49,648 bases of DNA from Lachnospiraceae bacterium (GTDB lineage: Bacteria; Bacillota; Clostridia; Lachnospirales; Lachnospiraceae): contig JAKSSD010000011.1 in the NCBI GenBank assembly GCA_024403275.1, forward strand, positions 1-49,648, written 5' to 3'. The notes beneath the pieces are model-generated. The model was not told the origin of the DNA. It did no database searches and saw only the letters and a program-made list of their open reading frames with translations. Below are positions 20,787-29,662 of this stretch, in pieces. Each line of letters begins with the position of its first letter. Position 1 is the first letter of the stretch. Made by a program: the position numbers and the translations under genes.

Positions 20787-22604
20787 CTATAAATTTAAAC
20801 TTGAAACACAATTTGGCATAGTTGTTTCCTGAACTGTAGGTTTTTTAAGAAGTACCTCTCTTCTTTTTACAGCCAGAGCATAAGCACTCATAGCTGCTGT
20901 GTAAGATCGGTCATCATGTTGTACTACCGACTGTCCTTTTTCAAGTTCATAAGTAGTATTACCATTTGACGTTTCATACCTACACATATAACTGATTTCT
21001 GTTTTCATAAGATTATCATTAACCAAAGCTAATTCTTCTTCGGTTGATAAATCATATCTTATGAAATCACCATCCTTTTGTGGTAACATGATATAATTCT
21101 TTTTATCGTAAGACATAAACTTAATTAAATCCTGATTAGTCATTTTCTGCAAAGCATCATAAATGATTCTCTTGTAAGACTGCGGATCTAACAGATGCAA
21201 AACTGGCACAGCGTCAGGATATTTATTCTTAGCAGTTTGATATTGTTTATGTTCTTTATCAATAATACCTTTACGAATATTTCCTTGGTCATCTTTCCAG
21301 TCAGCGAGCATTTGGTCTGCTATACCGCCAAGAGCTTGACCACCTGCACCTGCGTCCATATATATTTCAATGTTTTCCCAATCGTCAGCTTTTTCACCAT
21401 TGTAAAGAACCATTTGTTGTTTTATAATTTCAACTTGGTCAGTCATTGGTAACGGAGTTTTCTTTGCTGATTTAGTATCAACCATAGAAACAACATTAGC
21501 AACCTTAAGATAATATCCAATTTCTTTGCTTTCGCATAATTCAAATATAGCTAACACAGAGTTATCGAAGTTTCTTGCCGGGTCATAACAGAATATAAAT
21601 TTCTGTTTACCAGTTTCATTATAAAGAATAGGTTTTCTTACTTCACTATTTCTAAGAAGTACATCCATCTTTACAACAGAATTACTACCAGCACCTTTAC
21701 GGAAACGATTAAATAATTCTCGCTCTGCTGCTTCCGGGTCATCTTCAATAGCCTTTCTTACAGCGTCTTCAGATATATGAGCCTTAATCTTTTCTCCATT
21801 GATAGTAGAATAATTAAGAATAGTATTTACATTCAGGTCAAGAACAAAGTAATTACTATCACCAAGCAACATATTCTTGCTAAATTCTCTGTATCTATCA
21901 TAAAAAGGAAACTCTACGTCACCAGCAGATGATGCGTAGAATAACTGTAAAGGTACTTGTTTTGGATAATGATAATTCACTTTACCTACACCAGTCTTAA
22001 ATGAACTATCCATATTGGCAAAGTGTTCAATGGCGGCCATCTGTTCTTTTGTCTGCCAAGCTGTTTCATCAAAGAATACAGAACCACCTTTACCTCTGTT
22101 TGCTTCAGCATGAGTTGAAAGAGTAAGCAACTGTGAGTTGTTAGGTAATCTAAATCTATGTCCGGCTGTATCATGGACAAACCCAGTTTTATTATTTGCA
22201 TTCTTTTCAACTTCCATGGCAAATATATCAGTGGCAGTAGCAAAAGAAGGGACTCTTTGCAATGCAATATTCTCAATCATCTTGAATATTTCTACAGACT
22301 GAGCAGCAGAGTTGGTTGATATATATACGTTATAGTTTGGTATAAGTAACATCTTAGCCTGTAAAAACACAGATGCAGATACCGTCTTACCAGTTCTTCT
22401 TGAACATAACCAGAGAACATATGGTGTCCACCATGATTTCATGAAACCATATGCCTGATAGTCAATAAGTTTGATTCCATACATATACTCAACGAACCAT
22501 ATAGGATTCTTTCTGCCTTCGTTTATAACCTGACTAAATCTATCATAAGCTTCAAGTTTCTTTTGAGAAAACTCTTTTTCAGAAAGGGGACATATGTAAT
22601 CCAT
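20787..22604 (-). CDS. terL: Large terminase subunit
   Basis: 605 residues. ATP-driven DNA packaging motor with C-terminal nuclease. The ATPase motifs are seen: SRRTGKT (residues 68-74) as Walker A and VFFDE (176-180) as Walker B. The nuclease domain has FCYDPARNFDNSVLAIF and IYMDAGAGGQALGG, typical acidic motifs of the RNase H-like fold. The ATG at 22604 starts one base after the previous stop codon; a GTG at 22613 is an alternative. It is paired with the upstream zinc protein and the downstream portal. Confidence 0.92.
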   Translation of the reverse strand: MDYICPLSEKEFSQKKLEAYDRFSQVINEGRKNPIWFVEYMYGIKLIDYQAYGFMKSWWTPYVLWLCSRRTGKTVSASVFLQAKMLLIPNYNVYISTNSAAQSVEIFKMIENIALQRVPSFATATDIFAMEVEKNANNKTGFVHDTAGHRFRLPNNSQLLTLSTHAEANRGKGGSVFFDETAWQTKEQMAAIEHFANMDSSFKTGVGKVNYHYPKQVPLQLFYASSAGDVEFPFYDRYREFSKNMLLGDSNYFVLDLNVNTILNYSTINGEKIKAHISEDAVRKAIEDDPEAAERELFNRFRKGAGSNSVVKMDVLLRNSEVRKPILYNETGKQKFIFCYDPARNFDNSVLAIFELCESKEIGYYLKVANVVSMVDTKSAKKTPLPMTDQVEIIKQQMVLYNGEKADDWENIEIYMDAGAGGQALGGIADQMLADWKDDQGNIRKGIIDKEHKQYQTAKNKYPDAVPVLHLLDPQSYKRIIYDALQKMTNQDLIKFMSYDKKNYIMLPQKDGDFIRYDLSTEEELALVNDNLMKTEISYMCRYETSNGNTTYELEKGQSVVQHDDRSYTAAMSAYALAVKRREVLLKKPTVQETTMPNCVSSLNL

Positions 22605-22605
22605 A

Positions 22606-23688
22606 TTATTCACCCATCCTTAAAAGCTGGTTCTTAAGATTGCGATTCTCTTCTTCAAGAACATCAATCTGTTCTTCTTGCTTAGTTATGATTTCTCTCT
22701 GCTTTTTAACCATGTCAGCATAATCATTATCCTGTAAATCCAACTGTTCAAGTATAGATTTGTTACTAATATCAGCAATCTGTTTTGCAGCATCGCACCA
22801 TTTAATATTGAATAAGTTTGGTTGCGCTTCCTCAACTTGGTCATCTAACATTTCTTTCATCTTTACTGCAAGAGTATTCTTATTAGTGTTTGCTCCGCTA
22901 TTTTTACTAGCTGCAATATTACTACTCTCAGCCATTTTAACAATACAATCCTGAATATTTTTACGTGAAGTAATATATCCTTGAAGCATCTTATCATCAT
23001 CAGATGTGCTTCCGGCAACAAGTAAATGATTAATTCTATTATTAAGAATTTCAACTTGAATCTGTTGCTCAACTATCTGGATAACTGATTGAATAGTATG
23101 AGAGTTATCTTCTACATTTGGCAACTCACAATAACTAGCTAACATATTATAAGCTTTCTTCTTATCAATCTCAGATAAGGTAGTATCCTCAAACGGATCA
23201 TAACCAACAACAGATAATACAAATTTCTTGTTTCTATTATCACCGTTATCCTCAATACTTGCATTCTTAGATATAATGTTAGACTGAGGTACTAACTCAT
23301 TGTTAATAAAGCTATTGGCGAATGACTGAGATTTATAAACCCCAACCTTTATCTTAACCATATAATTACCGAAAGAAATATTCTCTTTATCGGTAATGGA
23401 ATTAAATGCACTATCAGAGTATGGAACATCCAATAAAGCACAGCAAACTATTACAGCCAGCTTAACTCCATACTTCAGTTTATACTCCTCAAAGATTTCG
23501 GTAACACAATTCTTACATAAGAGAACTTTGTTCTTGGAGAGCAACCAAATCTTTGAAGCAGGGGATTCATAAAAAGATGAATCAGCCTTTACTTGTCCAC
23601 ACTTGATGCAGTTGTATGTTTTCTCAGTACGTGTTCTCTTAGTAGCTCCATACTTAGCCTGTAAATCCTCGCCTCTAAGATTAGCCAT
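22606..23688 (-). CDS. Zinc-ribbon protein upstream of terL, small terminase candidate
   Basis: 360 residues from the ATG at 23688 (MANLRGEDLQ) with GAGGT upstream. An N-terminal zinc ribbon has CIKCG and, 35 residues later, CKNC. The C-terminus is a long coiled coil (REIITKQEEQIDVLEEENRN). A DNA-binding head plus coiled coil placed directly before terL fits a packaging recognition protein, so it may act as the small terminase or an adaptor. No classical small terminase sequence is recognisable. Confidence 0.6.
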   Translation of the reverse strand: MANLRGEDLQAKYGATKRTRTEKTYNCIKCGQVKADSSFYESPASKIWLLSKNKVLLCKNCVTEIFEEYKLKYGVKLAVIVCCALLDVPYSDSAFNSITDKENISFGNYMVKIKVGVYKSQSFANSFINNELVPQSNIISKNASIEDNGDNRNKKFVLSVVGYDPFEDTTLSEIDKKKAYNMLASYCELPNVEDNSHTIQSVIQIVEQQIQVEILNNRINHLLVAGSTSDDDKMLQGYITSRKNIQDCIVKMAESSNIAASKNSGANTNKNTLAVKMKEMLDDQVEEAQPNLFNIKWCDAAKQIADISNKSILEQLDLQDNDYADMVKKQREIITKQEEQIDVLEEENRNLKNQLLRMGE

Positions 23689-24046
23689 TAACAACACCTA
23701 CCTCATATTTAGAATTCAGCAAAACATTGGATTGTTCTACTAAATTTCTTAAAAACAGTTTGCATTCAATGTAATCAACATGTTTCCATTCAGTTGATTT
23801 ATTATTAATAGTACATATCTGAAATTTATTTCGATAAAATTTTATAAGATAACAATATTCATCGCTTGATATTTTAATTGAAACATGGTTAGTATTATTT
23901 GAGTACCAACCAATCTTTATAATATCGTGATTATATTCTTCAATACCTTCAAACATATCTATAATATTCATGATTATATCAATGTTGTCATCATTTGAAT
24001 GTAATATTAAATCACGAATAAATCTTTTATGTTTGATAATATTCAC
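23681..24046 (-). CDS. Hypothetical protein
   Basis: 121 residues, not recognised. Isoleucine, asparagine and lysine rich, with alternating strands (NHVSIKISSDEYCYLIKFY) suggesting a small alpha/beta fold. It overlaps the start of the zinc-ribbon gene by eight bases and follows the recombinase gene, so it is co-transcribed with both. Confidence 0.55.
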   Translation of the reverse strand: MNIIKHKRFIRDLILHSNDDNIDIIMNIIDMFEGIEEYNHDIIKIGWYSNNTNHVSIKISSDEYCYLIKFYRNKFQICTINNKSTEWKHVDYIECKLFLRNLVEQSNVLLNSKYEVGVVNG

Positions 24047-24057
24047 ATCCTTTAATT

Positions 24058-25083
24058 TTATAAATCTGTAATTGATTTTTTCTCAACAGTCTTGATGCCA
24101 TCAGCACCAAAATACCGGGCAAATGATTCTTCGCTTTCGATGTCCGAATAGATTGAAACCATTTCCAAAGATTCCCATAAAAATATGTCTTTAACAACTG
24201 AAGCCGGAATACCAGCTCTTAAATATCGGCTACATAGACTATGACGGAGTGCATGACAGTAAAAGTCCTTTTTAAGAATCTCACTAAAATATGCATACCA
24301 ACTGTCGATTGTAGATGTATTCATCTGTTCTTCAGGATTAATATGGTCTGGGAACAACCATTCAGACTCAATTCCATTTTCTTCACGATACTTCATCCAA
24401 GCATCGAAATAAGGTTTAAAATCTTTAGCAAGAGTATAGCAATTGATTACCTTACCATTACTACCTCTACCTTTGGTTTTAATCGGATCGCTTTTATATA
24501 AAGCACCTTCGCAAACTAAATGGTCATCGTCAAAATCTGAAACCTTAAATCTGCAAAGTTCTGCTTTACGTCTACCGCCAAATGCAGCTAATGCAATAAG
24601 GCAAGCCTTCTTATACTGTTCTCTTTCCATAAGAACCTCAAGAAGATTATCAACTTCCTCTTCGGATATAACAGTCTTTTCTCTTGCTGCAACCTTCGGT
24701 GGGGATTCAATCTTATTGATAATATTTCTAAATGTAGGGAATTCATCATCAAGAATATTCTCGATATAATTACTCATAGAACTTAAACAAGCTTTAAATC
24801 TTCTGATACGACAAGAGTTAAGTTCCATCTTTTTGATAAGATACATCTGTAGCTTCTGAACATCTCTCTTAGACCATTCAACAAAGAATTTGTTATCAAG
24901 TTCCATTACGCACCAACAGAAGGCAATATTTAAATCACTTCTATAGGCATCAATAGTACCTGATGACTTGTCTGTACTTTCAAGATACTCAAGAAAGCTC
25001 TCGACTAAATCTTTGTTTTTGGGATTAATCTGGCTTATCAACTCAGGAGATGTAATAACGTGTCTTACTGTTTTTCTAGCCAA
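24058..25083 (-). CDS. Tyrosine recombinase (integrase family)
   Basis: 341 residues. DNA strand exchange enzyme. An N-terminal SAM-like core-binding domain (VESFLEYLESTDKSSGTIDA) precedes the catalytic domain, where R171/R172 (GGRRKAEL), a lysine near 202, H277-x-x-R280 (HALRH), W303 and the nucleophile Y312 (VSIYSD) are all in order. It may integrate the phage or resolve genome multimers. It overlaps the phosphoesterase gene. The GTG at 25092 is one base from AAGGAG; TTG at 25083 (MARKTVRH) has better spacing. It lies inside the packaging-direction operon, not beside a visible repressor. Confidence 0.87.
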   Translation of the reverse strand: MARKTVRHVITSPELISQINPKNKDLVESFLEYLESTDKSSGTIDAYRSDLNIAFCWCVMELDNKFFVEWSKRDVQKLQMYLIKKMELNSCRIRRFKACLSSMSNYIENILDDEFPTFRNIINKIESPPKVAAREKTVISEEEVDNLLEVLMEREQYKKACLIALAAFGGRRKAELCRFKVSDFDDDHLVCEGALYKSDPIKTKGRGSNGKVINCYTLAKDFKPYFDAWMKYREENGIESEWLFPDHINPEEQMNTSTIDSWYAYFSEILKKDFYCHALRHSLCSRYLRAGIPASVVKDIFLWESLEMVSIYSDIESEESFARYFGADGIKTVEKKSITDL

Positions 25084-25084
25084 A

Positions 25085-26290
25085 TCAATCACTCTCCTTA
25101 ATTAATATCTTATGAGTATCAACTACTCCACACTTTTCTTTAAAAGTATATATCATACAAGCCGGGTTACTTGACTTCATCAGTCCATCTGAATATGGAC
25201 AAGTACCTATGAAACTTGGCACGATAAAAGTTTCAATATCATGATTAATATTAGCACCATTAACAGCAGAAGCACCACCATGATAATGTGCTAAGAATAA
25301 TACGTCATAAAAACGTCTGTTGTGGAAACTAATATCCTTAATAGCCGTTCCAACATTATGAATAGTATGCCCGTGCATGCCGATAACATTATGACCTAAT
25401 ACATCAAATTCAATATAATCCTTTCCAAAGTTTGTATGTACTACAACATTAGGATTATTGACTAATGTATCATTAATATAATTCCCGATAATAAACTCAA
25501 CATCTTCATCCTTAAGTTCATTTCTATCTGAACCAAGATTGCGAAGCTGTGTGTGATTTCCAGTAGGGCAGTGATAATAATCCACAACTACATATCTACT
25601 GATTCCATTTAAGAACTTAGCAATAGTCTTGGAAATATAAACCGTAGCCTCAACCACTGAAGACTCGTTAAGTTTTAAATCTGATTTTCTGAGAATACCC
25701 TGAACTGTATCTGACAAACATAATACATTCATGTGAGCAATACGATTATCTGCAATAAACGAGATTGTCTTACTCAGTAAGGTTTCAAATCTCTGTGTAC
25801 AAATATCATAACTATAAGCATTCGTACCAATATCAAAGAATGAACCTGCATGAATATCTGCAAGCGTTAATACATAATCAGTATCTGACATATCTTCAAT
25901 ATCTGTAATCTGAAAATCAGGCACTTCAAGAGTAGAAATAGTCTGAGCTATATTTTCATAGAATATTTCCTGTCGGCTTTTCTTTTTAATCGCAGTGTTG
26001 TATTCTCTGCGAACCATAGAGAGTCTGTCTCTTTCTGCAATAATTTCTCTTTTCTTTTCTTCCAGAGCGGCAAGTTCATCGGAATCTGAAATGTTTAAAC
26101 TCTTCTGATATTCCATACCTTGTTTGAAACTTCTGAATCTCTTGCGCCAAGCAGATTCTCCGAAGTTCTTTCCTGTCTCTTTATTAAGAAGTTCTGCAAT
26201 ACTTTCGGAGTTAAGACCATATTCAACTTTGTTATCATACAATCTTAAAGCGTAAGTATTAATATCTTCGTTATCTAATCTTTCAATCAT
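25085..26290 (-). CDS. Calcineurin-like metallophosphoesterase
   Basis: 401 residues from ATG 26290 with GGAGAT upstream. Two-metal phosphoesterase motifs appear in order: D145-I-H147, D194, G-N245-H246, H306-G-H308 and H335-Y-H337. The N-terminal 60 residues look like a helix-turn-helix DNA-binding region (LNSESIAELLNKETGKNFGE), followed by a coiled coil (80-115). Phage proteins of this layout are probably DNA nucleases or phosphatases acting in genome replication or repair. The substrate is unknown. Confidence 0.82.
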   Translation of the reverse strand: MIERLDNEDINTYALRLYDNKVEYGLNSESIAELLNKETGKNFGESAWRKRFRSFKQGMEYQKSLNISDSDELAALEEKKREIIAERDRLSMVRREYNTAIKKKSRQEIFYENIAQTISTLEVPDFQITDIEDMSDTDYVLTLADIHAGSFFDIGTNAYSYDICTQRFETLLSKTISFIADNRIAHMNVLCLSDTVQGILRKSDLKLNESSVVEATVYISKTIAKFLNGISRYVVVDYYHCPTGNHTQLRNLGSDRNELKDEDVEFIIGNYINDTLVNNPNVVVHTNFGKDYIEFDVLGHNVIGMHGHTIHNVGTAIKDISFHNRRFYDVLFLAHYHGGASAVNGANINHDIETFIVPSFIGTCPYSDGLMKSSNPACMIYTFKEKCGVVDTHKILIKESD

Positions 26291-26334
26291 ATTTATTTTA
26301 TCTCCTTTAATTCCCTTTAATTGTTTATAGCGAT

Positions 26335-26395
26335 AACTCATCCAAGGAGTCGAACCTTGTCCTATATAAATCATGCCCACTACACCATATGAGTT
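26335..26395 (-). tRNA. tRNA-like remnant lacking most of the anticodon arm
   Basis: On the minus strand AACTCAT pairs with ATGAGTT and a canonical T arm (CAAGG, loop TTCGACT, CCTTG) is intact. A D-arm-like segment with TAGTGGG follows the acceptor. Only about 12 bases remain where a 17-base anticodon arm plus variable loop should be, so total length is 61 rather than about 73. It could be a degenerate tRNA, a tRNA mimic or a relic attachment site. Confidence 0.5.
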
Positions 26396-26430
26396 TATAA
26401 AATGGAGGTTAAAACTATGAATCGAAAATG

Positions 26431-26503
26431 ATTACCCCTGAAAGAATCGGATTTTCTCTAAGACGGTCAAAGCGTCTTGTGCGACCATTACACTTAGGAG
26501 TAA
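26431..26503 (-). tRNA. tRNA-Gln (anticodon TTG)
   Basis: Minus strand, 73 nt. The acceptor stem TTACTCC / GGGGTAA pairs with one G-U. The D loop has TAATGGTCG. The anticodon arm AGACG, loop CTTTGAC, CGTCT is perfect and gives anticodon TTG. The T arm is weak (GAAAA / CTTTC with loop TCCGATT, a C at position 55 and an extra base before the acceptor). CCA is not encoded. It probably supports CAA codons, but the poor T arm leaves function open. Confidence 0.62.
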
Positions 26504-26542
26504 TAAAACAGGGAATAGCTACAACACTATTCCCTTTAGTAA

Positions 26543-26971
26543 TTATTCAATTTCGCTAAATGCTTCAAATCTATCTTCGTCTTTCTCAACAGGATTAAGA
26601 AGCATATCATATTCATTCATTCCAAATTTGTCGAATCCACATCTTTTAGCAGCAGCATCCATTGATCTGCCCGGTCTAAATTTAGCACAGTATGTAGTTG
26701 GCTTAATACATAATTCCGCTGTACCATCTGGGTTTGGGATAGCACCTTTTCTTGGATTCATTTTTGAAACAAAAAATGTACCTACCTGTGACAATTCAAC
26801 GTCATATCCATTTTCAATTGCACTAAGTAGTCCAGCAATAACAACATCGACAGCATCTTTACAAAAACCTTTCTTGTATCCATAAAGGTCGGCAATATAT
26901 TTTGCAAATTCAACACGATGTAAGGTTCTGTCATTTATACTTTTAGCTGAACCATTTTTGTTTGTTCCCAT
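26543..26971 (-). CDS. HU-like DNA-binding protein
   Basis: 142 residues. Bacterial HU/IHF proteins bend and compact DNA as dimers. The family pattern is visible: a helical N-terminus (VEFAKYIADLYGYKKGFCKD), then VELSQVGTFFV, the basic beta arm region NPRKGAIPNPDGTA, and CAKFRPGRSMD. The C-terminal 35 residues are an extension. It is transcribed between the ribonuclease gene and the tRNA pair and probably serves replication or packaging. Confidence 0.8.
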   Translation of the reverse strand: MGTNKNGSAKSINDRTLHRVEFAKYIADLYGYKKGFCKDAVDVVIAGLLSAIENGYDVELSQVGTFFVSKMNPRKGAIPNPDGTAELCIKPTTYCAKFRPGRSMDAAAKRCGFDKFGMNEYDMLLNPVEKDEDRFEAFSEIE

Positions 26972-26988
26972 TCTTTCACACCTTTCAT

Positions 26989-28416
26989 TTACAAACTAAT
27001 AGTTGTTCCTGAATTTACACAGACAACCTTAGTTGTTTTATTTTTATTTGAATATTCATTTTGTAATTCTTTACAGAAAATTTCTTTATCCTTAAAGTTT
27101 CCATGCACTAATGCAATCTTTTCACAATTAATGTCAGAATAATAAGATAACATCGAATCATGCTGTATGTGACTCGAAAATGATACAAGTTTCGTGACAA
27201 ATGCTTTATTAGGAATTGACTTTCCTTCGATAGTAATATACTTCTGAATTCCAGTCTTAATCTTGTCGGCAAGAGAACCTTCAGGAGCATAACCACAGAA
27301 CAAGAAATGATTCTTAGATGAACCCAAAAGTTTCTGAGTCCATGCTACACTTCTTCCAGCAGTAAGCATTCCTGAGCTAGCAAGTACAATACAAGGTTCT
27401 GAATTATCCTGTAATGCTTTGCTATCATTATATTCTGAGATAAAATGTACATTACTCCATCTCATAACTCTTTCCCAATAATGCATCTGTTCTTCGTTGA
27501 CTATATGACACATAAGATTTGAAATCTTACACGCCATAGGGGAGTCAACATATATAGGTACTTTCCATTCTTTGTCGTTACCATAAAGTTCATACAATAC
27601 CGTAAGCATCGTCTGACATCTATGGTTAGCAAATACAGGAATAAGTACTTTACCTTTTTTCTCAATAGTCTGTTCAATAACACATCTGATTTTTTCTAAA
27701 TCCTTTTCTCTGTCATTAGGTTTAACCTGACGAAGAGGATTACAGTATGTGCTTTCAGCAATAACTAAGTTCGCCTTGGTTACTGGTTCAAACTCATGAA
27801 CATAGTAAGATGGCACATTAGTATTGCCAAGATCAGATGTATAATATATTTTCTTGGTTACATTATTCTCAGTAAGCCACATTTCCATATGAGCAGAATT
27901 TGTAATATGACCGCTATGAGTAAACTTAATCTTCACATAATCATCAATAATATATTCTTCTCCAAACGGAATTTCCTCAATGAGTTCACGTGCAGCCTTA
28001 ACATCATCAGCATTATATATAGGTTCTAAGTCATGCCCTTGACGCTTTAATGTTTCGGCATCCTTTTCAAGAATATAACAACAATCCTCAAGAAGAATCT
28101 TAGCCAAACCATAATTCATCTCTGGCATATACACTTTGCCTGTGAATCCACGCTTAACAAGCAATGGTAATAAGCACAAATGATCCGCATGATTATGACA
28201 TATTATGGTAAACTCTATATCTTTAGCTTTAAAGTCAAACTTACGATTATTAATACGATAACTTTCAAGTATACTCTTTGTAGACTGATTAAGTCCACAT
28301 TCAATTAAGAACTGATGTTCTCCACAACTCACATGAGTCATACTACCAGTAACTTCAGTTGCGTTAGTTCCACAAAATGATATCTTTATTCCAGTCTTTG
28401 ATTTCTTCTTCGCCAT
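26989..28416 (-). CDS. Metallo-beta-lactamase / beta-CASP ribonuclease
   Basis: 475 residues. A zinc-dependent RNA nuclease of the CPSF/YSH1 and RNase J superfamily, which cuts or trims RNA. The zinc motif HNHADH is at 74-79, a later histidine in KFTHSGHITNSAH, and the beta-CASP motifs follow: LIPVFANHRCQTM, YVDSPMACKI, VLASSGMLTAGRS, VSFSSHIQHDS and a final LVHGN. All catalytic histidines appear intact, so it should be active. It is rare for phages to carry one. Location between the ClpP-like and HU-like genes suggests a role in mRNA processing or host RNA decay. Confidence 0.88.
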   Translation of the reverse strand: MAKKKSKTGIKISFCGTNATEVTGSMTHVSCGEHQFLIECGLNQSTKSILESYRINNRKFDFKAKDIEFTIICHNHADHLCLLPLLVKRGFTGKVYMPEMNYGLAKILLEDCCYILEKDAETLKRQGHDLEPIYNADDVKAARELIEEIPFGEEYIIDDYVKIKFTHSGHITNSAHMEMWLTENNVTKKIYYTSDLGNTNVPSYYVHEFEPVTKANLVIAESTYCNPLRQVKPNDREKDLEKIRCVIEQTIEKKGKVLIPVFANHRCQTMLTVLYELYGNDKEWKVPIYVDSPMACKISNLMCHIVNEEQMHYWERVMRWSNVHFISEYNDSKALQDNSEPCIVLASSGMLTAGRSVAWTQKLLGSSKNHFLFCGYAPEGSLADKIKTGIQKYITIEGKSIPNKAFVTKLVSFSSHIQHDSMLSYYSDINCEKIALVHGNFKDKEIFCKELQNEYSNKNKTTKVVCVNSGTTISL

Positions 28417-28428
28417 AAGGACACCGCC

Positions 28429-29157
28429 TTATGAATCGCCACTGCATTCTTCGCAGTCGCAACTAGGAGAGAAACAAAATACCTCTTCAATAGAGATGTC
28501 TTCTCCGATGATTGCATCAATAATTCCTAAATCCTTGGCTTCATCGCTGAACCAGAAATTTTCCTGACGCTTTCTATCTTCTAATTCTTTCATAGTAAGC
28601 TTTGTTCTTGCAGCAATCATTCTATCAAGACGTTCATCAAGTTTGTCATAGAACTTCATTGTATCTCTAAACTTAGTAGAGCTATCAAATAATCCAGTAG
28701 AACCATCATGTAAAAGGAAAGATGAGTTACTAGTACTTATTCTGAAATCACAGTTGATGAGAACATTGAGAGCCATTGAATAAGCATAGCCTACTACTAT
28801 TCCGAATACAGGAGTGGCACTTGACTTAATAGCATCAATTAATCCAACTCCATCAAGCACAGATCCTCCCGGAGAATTAATAATAATCTTAATAGGTAAT
28901 CTATCTTCTGGTGGCAAACCAGCATCCTGAATATTGGCTTTGATAATAAACATTGTTACTTCTCTGAAAATATATGGTGAAACTTCATCATCTAAATAGA
29001 AAATTCTATTTTCGATGTCGTTCATACAAATCATTTCAGCTAACCCATAACTGAAATTTTCTACGATGCCACCATTCATCTGCTGTAGCATTTCAGGTGT
29101 AACCTCAACCTCTGGCTGTTCATCAACAATCTCTACGATATCTTTTTTCTTAGCCAT
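28429..29157 (-). CDS. ClpP-like serine protease
   Basis: 242 residues. The ClpP/crotonase-like fold is shown by RIFYLDDEVSPY, INSPGGSVLDG, nucleophile Ser127 in GYAYSMAL and His150 in FLLHDGS. The third residue is not certain; the position equivalent to the usual Asp appears to be Glu199. The tail contains a cysteine cluster CDCEECS. ClpP-like proteins in phages often mature capsids, but here the gene is far from the capsid genes and a capsid protease is already present, so it may modify host proteolysis. Confidence 0.82.
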   Translation of the reverse strand: MAKKKDIVEIVDEQPEVEVTPEMLQQMNGGIVENFSYGLAEMICMNDIENRIFYLDDEVSPYIFREVTMFIIKANIQDAGLPPEDRLPIKIIINSPGGSVLDGVGLIDAIKSSATPVFGIVVGYAYSMALNVLINCDFRISTSNSSFLLHDGSTGLFDSSTKFRDTMKFYDKLDERLDRMIAARTKLTMKELEDRKRQENFWFSDEAKDLGIIDAIIGEDISIEEVFCFSPSCDCEECSGDS

Positions 29158-29169
29158 AATAATTCTCCT

Positions 29170-29373
29170 TTAATTTTCAATCCCTTTAGCAACACGTTCA
29201 TCATGTTTAGCTTTAGTCCAAGCTGCTAATGCTTTTGTAAGAGTATCTGTGTATTCAAAATCAATCAGAATCATAGTTTTGAAATTCAGATTCTTTTTAA
29301 TTCTTACAACCCTACAACCATTATCAATCAGATAATTTGCTAAAGATAAATTCTTAGCTGAAAATATCTTCAT
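29170..29373 (-). CDS. Small protein, DUF5659-like
   Basis: 67 residues from ATG 29373 (MKIFSAKNLSLANYLIDNG) with AAAGGAA upstream; a longer frame to 29433 starts inside the hairpin array and is rejected. The pattern of a single strand-helix-strand with FKTMILIDFEYTDTLTKALA resembles small phage proteins of the DUF5659 type. Function unknown. Confidence 0.6.
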   Translation of the reverse strand: MKIFSAKNLSLANYLIDNGCRVVRIKKNLNFKTMILIDFEYTDTLTKALAAWTKAKHDERVAKGIEN

Positions 29374-29405
29374 TACTTTAATTCCTTTCTTTAACTTAAT
29401 TATAG

Positions 29406-29478
29406 CTATGCTACGCATAGGATAGCTTGACATTGCTACGCAACATCAAGCTTTGGCTACGCCAAGTCTTTTTATTTT
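29406..29478 (+). terminator. Triple hairpin array ending in a plus-strand T tract
   Basis: Three consecutive hairpins each built on a GC-TAC-GC apex: CTATGC/GCATAG, AGCTTGA...TTGC/GCAA...TCAAGCT, and TTGGC/GCCAA, then GTCTTTTTATTTTT on the plus strand. It has terminator form for rightward RNA although both neighbouring genes run left. In the leftward direction it forms the 5' leader of the gene at 29373. Confidence 0.6.
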
Positions 29479-29574
29479 TCATTCTCATTTTTCAGTGAAG
29501 TATGTAAAATATAAGTCGTAGTAATAACTTATGTTATTCTCTCACTGATAAGATTACCCGTTTTTAAAACAACA

Positions 29575-29612
29575 CCCCTTTCAAACCACGCAAATACGTT
29601 GATTGAAAGGGG
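29575..29612 (-). terminator. Intrinsic terminator after the zinc-ribbon gene
   Basis: A perfect 10-bp stem CCCCTTTCAA / TTGAAAGGGG, with an inner ACGTATTTGCGT hairpin, followed on the minus strand by TGTTGTTTT. It lies about 50 bases after the stop at 29660 and separates the polymerase segment from the ClpP-ribonuclease segment. Confidence 0.65.
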
Positions 29613-29624
29613 CTACATCAAAAA

Positions 29625-29662
29625 TGATTTGTCCACGTTTTATTTGATTTGTCCACGTTTTA
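29625..29662. repeat. Tandem direct repeat TGATTTGTCCACGTTTTA
   Basis: Two exact 18-base copies at 29625-29642 and 29645-29662, 20 bases apart, about two helical turns. The right copy overlaps the stop codon of the zinc-ribbon gene. It may be a protein-binding site. Confidence 0.7.

Noticed and set aside
29406-29478. CRISPR array or REP-type repeat cluster
   Set aside because: Only three unequal hairpins with different stems and no spacer structure; no cas genes in the window.
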